From: Pseudomonas syringae
GTDB taxonomy: Bacteria > Pseudomonadota > Gammaproteobacteria > Pseudomonadales > Pseudomonadaceae
Direction of reading: 5' to 3'
DNA length: 64,000 bases
Assembly (NCBI RefSeq): GCF_021605415.1
Contig: NZ_WKEQ01000026.1
Location: forward strand, 17,292-81,291
Part shown: in pieces, positions 59,550 through 64,000 of the stretch
How the letters are laid out: every line of letters starts with the position of its first letter
How positions within the stretch are numbered: the first letter of the stretch is position 1
Made by a program: the position numbers and the translations under genes
The notes under the pieces: generated by a model
What the model saw: the letters and a program-made list of their open reading frames with translations, nothing else
Told to the model about the DNA's origin: nothing
The model's database searches: none

Positions 59550-61424
59550 TTATCCACCAGGGGCGCTCGAGGGGTCAGCCCACGCCGGTGATGGGTCGCG
59601 GGCCCAGTCGGACGACCGACCGGAGGCGACATTGATCAAGGCGTCGGCGGACAACAGAACGCCACGCTGGCTGCCCTCGCGGGTAGCGTGCGCTCCTTGC
59701 GCCAACACGCCTTTGGTTTTGAGCGACTTGGTCAACCAAATCGACTTACTTCCCAAACGCTCGGCGGCATCTGCCGCCACCACATAGCGCGAGAGAAACG
59801 TCACCAGGTTCGCCACGGAAATAAACACCCGGTGCTTGCCCTCGTCGAACTCGATGCGTGCAGGCAGCAAGCCCCTATCAATCCACGCCTTAATGGTTTC
59901 GTGTTTCCAGCGCGTGATCTTGGTCAGATCGGTAATGCTCAGGTCAGGCAGGGTCGGCTCTTGCCGAAGGTGACCCAGCAGTTCGTCATGATCAAACCCG
60001 AACGCGGCCAAGCCCTGGATACCGGCATCACTCACCACGGGCTTGATCTGACCACTGAATATCAACCGGTACAGTTCATGGGTCTGCTGGCTGGAAAAAC
60101 GTTTGCCGCTGATGTCCTCGAGCCCCAAGGTAGAGGCAGACGCGGCGTGGCGACAGCCTTCGGCCAAAGTATCGATCAGGCACTGGATGTCCTCCACGCG
60201 ATAATCACCTTTGGCGAACAGCGGCTTATCGCTGTCAGGCACGCGGTTCAGCACACCCGACGCCAGTAAGCGTTCACGCACGCGGCGGCTGATGTTGAGC
60301 AGGCTAAGCAGCTCCTTGCCAGCGACCAAGCCCTTGGCGGCCTGCTGCTGCGCTTCCACCGCTGACCGATCGACCACACAGAACTCCACGGCGGCGCCAC
60401 TCATGATTTCCCCCGAGAGTTGTCCGGTCTTAACCAAGGAAACGATTCGATCTGGGGAGGAGCCCAGCAAGCGCGCCGTCTCGCTGGCGGTAAAGGTTTT
60501 TTTCAGCCCCAACAGTTCGGCAGCGATGTACTTCATTTTGCGGTTGATGGGAGCATCGGCCTGTTCCAACATCACGCTGCACACCGTGGCTCGAACCGAG
60601 CTGTAGGCGGCGGACGTGAAGGTTGCATTAAGTTCTTTGTACCAGGGGCCGAGGTTGTGGACGAAGCGACTGGACTTCAGCTGGTTAGCCGCCTGTACCT
60701 TGTTCTGCACATAGACACGAAAGCGTTCCGGTAGATCCTCTGCCAGCACAAAGGATGCTTCATTAATCTCCAACGCTCGGTGAAAACTGATCGCGGCGTT
60801 TTTGCGCTGCGGTGTCGGCAGGGTCAAGTTCGCCAGGAACAGGAGAAACTTGTCGACATCCTCTGGCACGCCCGGCTCATCGCTCAGACCGCTCAGCACG
60901 CACGGACGGCTGGGCTCCGCCAGCAACACCGACGAGATGAACAAATTCGCCGCATCGGCAGGGCGTCCACGAGCCTCGCTCAGCGCATAGCCGCAACGAC
61001 AGCGAGACACCGCGCCGCGATTGAGTTCTGCTGGCGCGTCGCATTCGGGGCATTGCTCCATCAGCAGTACTCGATGTGTTGGGCAGGCCGTAAACAACTC
61101 ATGGTGCCAAGCCTGCCGGATGTAGTCTGCTTGCCCAAGGCACTCGGGACAGACCGCGATCGCGGCCTTACGCATAAAGGCGCCGGTCACCAGCGACCCG
61201 TTAATGGTGGGAAAACTGGCCAGCCGTTGCAATTGCTGCAGTTCCAGACCGTGATACTCGGCAATCGCCTGCAGTTCCCGCGGTGAATACTGGGCCTTGA
61301 GCCTGATCCCTATTGGGCGCAACAGGGCAGTGATTGATCCAAGAAAATTCTCTTCGGCGAGCCGCAGTAAGTAACCGTTGAGACTTTCGTCAGCGAAGTC
61401 GGTCTCGGGAATAAATGCCAACAT
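59550..61424 (-). CDS. tniQ: TniQ/TnsD-family target-selection protein
   Basis: A 624-residue protein. It begins with the TniQ fold (FADESLNGYLLRLAEEN) and has a zinc-ligand series: Cys92/Cys95 (CPEC), Cys114/His117 (CPTH), Cys125/Cys128 (CPEC) and Cys142/Cys144 (CRC). A long C-terminal part follows, with two probable HTH regions near residues 325-345 and 500-530. At this length it resembles the sequence-specific TnsD of Tn7 (508) more than the short TniQ of Tn5053-like elements (about 400). It would bind a fixed chromosomal site and recruit the ATPase. It starts ten bases after the tniB stop. No Cas12k, Cascade or CRISPR was found beside it. Confidence 0.85.
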   Translation of the reverse strand: MLAFIPETDFADESLNGYLLRLAEENFLGSITALLRPIGIRLKAQYSPRELQAIAEYHGLELQQLQRLASFPTINGSLVTGAFMRKAAIAVCPECLGQADYIRQAWHHELFTACPTHRVLLMEQCPECDAPAELNRGAVSRCRCGYALSEARGRPADAANLFISSVLLAEPSRPCVLSGLSDEPGVPEDVDKFLLFLANLTLPTPQRKNAAISFHRALEINEASFVLAEDLPERFRVYVQNKVQAANQLKSSRFVHNLGPWYKELNATFTSAAYSSVRATVCSVMLEQADAPINRKMKYIAAELLGLKKTFTASETARLLGSSPDRIVSLVKTGQLSGEIMSGAAVEFCVVDRSAVEAQQQAAKGLVAGKELLSLLNISRRVRERLLASGVLNRVPDSDKPLFAKGDYRVEDIQCLIDTLAEGCRHAASASTLGLEDISGKRFSSQQTHELYRLIFSGQIKPVVSDAGIQGLAAFGFDHDELLGHLRQEPTLPDLSITDLTKITRWKHETIKAWIDRGLLPARIEFDEGKHRVFISVANLVTFLSRYVVAADAAERLGSKSIWLTKSLKTKGVLAQGAHATREGSQRGVLLSADALINVASGRSSDWARDPSPAWADPSSAPGG

Positions 61425-61434
61425 GCTATTGCTC

Positions 61435-62343
61435 CTAGACCTTCACACCGGCTTCTTGCATGACCTTGGCATACACCAAAGCCATGTGCTCGGTCTGGAT
61501 CGTCTGATCGACATCGAACGGATTGAATTCGATCAGGCGGTTCATCACGGCCTGCTCAAAAGCCCTGGCAAAGGCCTCATAACGTGCGATCTTCGCTGTC
61601 CCAGCGAGTGCCTGCACCTCGATGAAAATCTTGTTGATGAGGCCATAACGGCCAGCCGTCGCGACGTACATGCGTTGGGCAAAGTCCCGGTCGTTGAATT
61701 CGAAGGTGTCCCAGCCGCTGTCCTCCAGGTAATCGAGCGCACTGCCCAATGCGCTGCGAAAGCTGATGTAATCCTTGCCTTGCCAGTAATACGGGAAGTA
61801 CTCCACTGGACGGCGCGCGCGATCCGCCAGTTGTTCATTGGCGTAAAACAGGCCCATTAAACTCGGCAATCCTGCCAGCACGATACTGGCCTGGGCTTGG
61901 TCGAAGAGGCCTTTGAGAAAGTCCGCTGCCGCGCGCACGGTGGTGCTGCTACCGCGCTCAAGCATGTGCTGCGTTTCATCAAAGATGATCAGTCGTGCGC
62001 CGTGCTTGTTGACCGCCTTGATAAAGGCGTCTGTCGCAGCGACATGATTATTGAACAGCGCTGGATTCATATCGATACTCGTCAAGCAAGCATCCGGCAG
62101 CGCCCGACCGGTCAAATGCTTCGGGCTGACGACACTGATAATTTCGCGGGAGCGGCTCGTCCCCGACGTCGAATTCATCGCCCTGAAATTTTCCAGCAGA
62201 CACGTCTTACCGACCCGGGTCGGCCCAACAATCGGAAGGATTTGTGGGTCACCTGCTCTCGCCCGCGTTAAGACCTCCACCAAGTGACCATGCACGGTGT
62301 TAAACCGAGCGTGACCCACCAATTCGTTGGCGATCGTGCTCAT
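61435..62343 (-). CDS. tniB: TniB/TnsC-family transposition AAA+ ATPase
   Basis: A 302-residue AAA+ ATPase that links the target-selector to the transposase. Walker A is GPTRVGKT (residues 40-47), Walker B LIIFDETQH (about 118-126), with the sensor region SIVLAGLPSL. At 302 residues it is nearer to TniB of the Tn5053 group than to TnsC of Tn7 (555). Its ATG overlaps the stop of the transposase gene (ATGA), so the two are translated together. Confidence 0.88.
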   Translation of the reverse strand: MSTIANELVGHARFNTVHGHLVEVLTRARAGDPQILPIVGPTRVGKTCLLENFRAMNSTSGTSRSREIISVVSPKHLTGRALPDACLTSIDMNPALFNNHVAATDAFIKAVNKHGARLIIFDETQHMLERGSSTTVRAAADFLKGLFDQAQASIVLAGLPSLMGLFYANEQLADRARRPVEYFPYYWQGKDYISFRSALGSALDYLEDSGWDTFEFNDRDFAQRMYVATAGRYGLINKIFIEVQALAGTAKIARYEAFARAFEQAVMNRLIEFNPFDVDQTIQTEHMALVYAKVMQEAGVKV

Positions 62344-63893
62344 ACCGTCCTCCGTGGCGCCGGACGGAAGTCATCATCGCTATCGGCTAAGGTCGCGGGA
62401 CGAGGCAAAGGACGCGGCTTGGGCGCGTGCTGTGCAAACTGTGCGGCGATGTCCGCCTTCTGCGCCAGTTTCTCGCGCGCACGCAATGCCTGGTTGTTGG
62501 CCTTGATGGAGGGGCGGCGCTGGCTGTCAGCGGTGAACTGCGCCAGCATCTGAGCATACACACGCTGATAGTCATGGCCAGACATCGTGGCGGAATGGCC
62601 CGAGTAGGCTTTTTTGAGGGTTTTAGCGACCTCAAAGGATACTTCCGGCATGCCCACCGTCTTGTTCTGCAGCGGAATGTGGCTGCCGTCGTCCGGGTGC
62701 ACGGCATAAATCACCGTGCAGTCTTCCGGATTGAACAAGATGTCGATGTCACTGAGGCTCCGTTCACGCGCCAGCACTGCCAGCGCCTGACTATGGAACT
62801 GAAACCCCTCAAAATCGATGCCGTAATGATGGATTGTGCGATTATCCCGGTTGACCTCTAACAGCAATTTTTTGAGTTGGTCGAGAGAAGGCGGCGGTAC
62901 GGGCAGGAAGTTGGTGAGCGCTTCATCCATGGCACTCTTGATGGTCATTGGCTTGCCATGGCGGAATCCCAGCTTTTGATTTGGTCGATGGATGTACACA
63001 TCCGCGACGAAACTCACCAAGTGGCGATAGATCTCTTCAATGGAGTAACACGCTTCGGCAGCCGCTTTGGCATGCCGATTTTTGATGCGCTTGTCCTGAC
63101 TTTTTTTCGCCCCCGGCATCTTGCTGAACAGGCCCTCATCCGCCGATTTGAAGAAGGATTCCACGTGCGGTTTATCGTCGCCGCGCCCAATACGGGCATA
63201 CTCGATCTGAATACCGAGTCGGCGCACGATAGCCAGTGCCAGATCCGAGAAATTCTCTGACGCGTTGTCGAGCACTACCAAGGCAATCCCACAGGGCTGC
63301 ACCCAATCTGTTTGGATGCCAAACCGCGCGTTGAAGGCCGGGTCTTTCGGCATTAAAAAAAACTCAAACACTTTGAGCAGGGTGTATTCGCTGGGCTTGC
63401 CGCCACTGACGAATACACCTACGGGGTAGGAGGTACGCGCGCAGACCATGGCGTACAAGGTCAGCTCGGTGTAGCGATGGCCATACTCGTCACAGCAGTA
63501 CACATCAATCGTCTTGGCATCAATCTCCACCCGTTCAAAAGGCAGTTTGACGTCGTACCGGCGGACGGCTTGCCGGTTCCACAAGTTGTAGGTACGCGGG
63601 TCGAGTCGCCCCTGTTTAACGAGCGAGCTGGGCAGCTGTTGGAGCAAACGCGCGATGGTTTTGCGATCGACCTTCTCATCGGCTCCAGTGGCCTGATTGA
63701 GCGTCTTCAGTTCCTCGTTGACCATCAATGCCACGGAAGACAAATTGACTTTGTCGTCCTTCATAAAGGTCTGAATCAACACCTTCTCGGCGACCGCCTT
63801 CGCTGCGGTTTTTTTGGCCCAGCCCGTCCCCCCTCGACGACTGAAGTTGGGAATGAGGCCTTCAAAGCCTAAGGGATGGTCTGAAGTAGCCAT
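62340..63893 (-). CDS. tniA: DDE transposase, TniA/TnsB family
   Basis: A 517-residue DDE transposase (rve/Mu type). An N-terminal HTH region (about 30-115) leads to the catalytic core with Asp125 (VEIDAK), Asp209 (VVLDNAS) and Glu245 (HVESFF). The Mu-type C-terminal beta barrel follows. The ATG at 63893 has GGGG seven bases upstream; TTG at 63953 and ATG at 63908 are alternatives that add 20 or 5 residues. It is the first complete gene of the transposition operon in the window. It would make the 3' cuts and strand transfer at the ends; a TnsA partner for the 5' cuts would be encoded just outside. Confidence 0.88.
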   Translation of the reverse strand: MATSDHPLGFEGLIPNFSRRGGTGWAKKTAAKAVAEKVLIQTFMKDDKVNLSSVALMVNEELKTLNQATGADEKVDRKTIARLLQQLPSSLVKQGRLDPRTYNLWNRQAVRRYDVKLPFERVEIDAKTIDVYCCDEYGHRYTELTLYAMVCARTSYPVGVFVSGGKPSEYTLLKVFEFFLMPKDPAFNARFGIQTDWVQPCGIALVVLDNASENFSDLALAIVRRLGIQIEYARIGRGDDKPHVESFFKSADEGLFSKMPGAKKSQDKRIKNRHAKAAAEACYSIEEIYRHLVSFVADVYIHRPNQKLGFRHGKPMTIKSAMDEALTNFLPVPPPSLDQLKKLLLEVNRDNRTIHHYGIDFEGFQFHSQALAVLARERSLSDIDILFNPEDCTVIYAVHPDDGSHIPLQNKTVGMPEVSFEVAKTLKKAYSGHSATMSGHDYQRVYAQMLAQFTADSQRRPSIKANNQALRAREKLAQKADIAAQFAQHAPKPRPLPRPATLADSDDDFRPAPRRTV

Positions 63894-63953
63894 GTATTTC
63901 CCCGGCATACCACCTAGCGCAACTTTTAAACTCGCCAAATGATCAAAAAACAA

Positions 63954-64000
63954 TCAATTCGACGAGTATTTCTTACGTTTTCGCCACCCGGACCCCACTC
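63954..64000 (-). CDS. Possible C-terminal tail of a TnsA-like gene (partial)
   Basis: The last 47 bases read in minus frame give a short basic tail ending KRKKYSSN before a TGA at 63954-63956, 61 bp from the transposase start. The position is where a tnsA gene would end in a Tn7-like element. Fifteen codons cannot identify the protein. Confidence 0.25.
   Translation of the reverse strand, partial: VGSGWRKRKKYSSN

Larger units (their letters stand above)
49444..64000. mobile_element. Tn7-like transposon, left end to beyond window edge
   Basis: Three core transposition genes (TnsB/TniA-like, TnsC/TniB-like, TniQ/TnsD-like) lie on the minus strand at the right of the window and cargo lies to their left. 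The left end is placed at TGTAGGTGAGC (49444) because of the TGT terminus, the repeats just inside it and the fall in GC content. The five bases before it (CCGGG) would be the target duplication. The right end, any tnsA and the target gene are outside. Limits are inferred, the genes are seen. Confidence 0.72.

Noticed and set aside
59550..64000. CRISPR-associated transposon
   Set aside because: A TniQ protein is present but no cas genes, no repeats and no spacer array were found in the window.

Overview
The window is a high-GC chromosomal segment of a Pseudomonas, most likely of the P. fluorescens group. The evidence is recognisable Pseudomonas genes (algB, kinB, ampDh2, tsaP), a gene order matching what I remember of P. 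aeruginosa PAO1, and many copies of the 'gggagctggcttgccagcgat' type intergenic palindrome. No tRNA, rRNA or CRISPR array was seen. All family assignments come from reading the protein sequences and from memory; no search was run.

Bases 1-24.3 kb. A c-di-GMP and cell-envelope region comes first: a diguanylate cyclase, the AmpDh2 amidase lipoprotein, a CSS-motif EAL phosphodiesterase, then algB-kinB. A small-gene cluster follows (a short hypothetical, a DUF1328 membrane peptide, an Ivy-type lysozyme inhibitor) behind a good sigma-54 promoter match. Next come gltP, a nucleoside-recognition membrane protein, a four-gene MCE/Mla-type lipid transport operon, a DUF5924-like membrane protein, an M16 peptidase, a Na/Pi cotransporter, a TerC protein, a CitMHS citrate transporter and two small enzymes.

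Bases 24.3-49.3 kb. This is the origin-proximal core in reversed order relative to PAO1 PA0032-PA0005: choline-sulfate genes (LysR regulator, betC, choX, SulP), aroE-hemF, qor, tsaC, dprA, tsaP, def-fmt-rsmB-trkA, TPR and PilZ proteins, lpxL, tag, glyQ-glyS-gmhB-plsC, then a divergent histidine kinase and response regulator. Fourteen perfect DnaA boxes (TTATCCACA) lie between 24.5 and 48.4 kb and I noticed none elsewhere. gyrB would be expected next.

Bases 49.4-64 kb. Where gyrB is expected there is instead a Tn7-like transposon. Its left end appears to lie just after a strong terminator, with a TGT terminus and four AAAGTTAA-type repeats. Genes for a TnsB/TniA DDE transposase, a TnsC/TniB ATPase and a 624-residue TniQ/TnsD-like targeting protein run inwards from beyond the right edge. 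The cargo is a serine recombinase with two ParB/RepB-like proteins as an overlapping three-gene unit, a primase-helicase with a TOTE-type AEP domain, a protein with a probable N-terminal HTH, a metallophosphoesterase and several small unknown genes, two of them tandem paralogues. The geometry suggests insertion downstream of gyrB, as Tn7 inserts downstream of glmS. The right end, any tnsA and gyrB itself lie outside the window.
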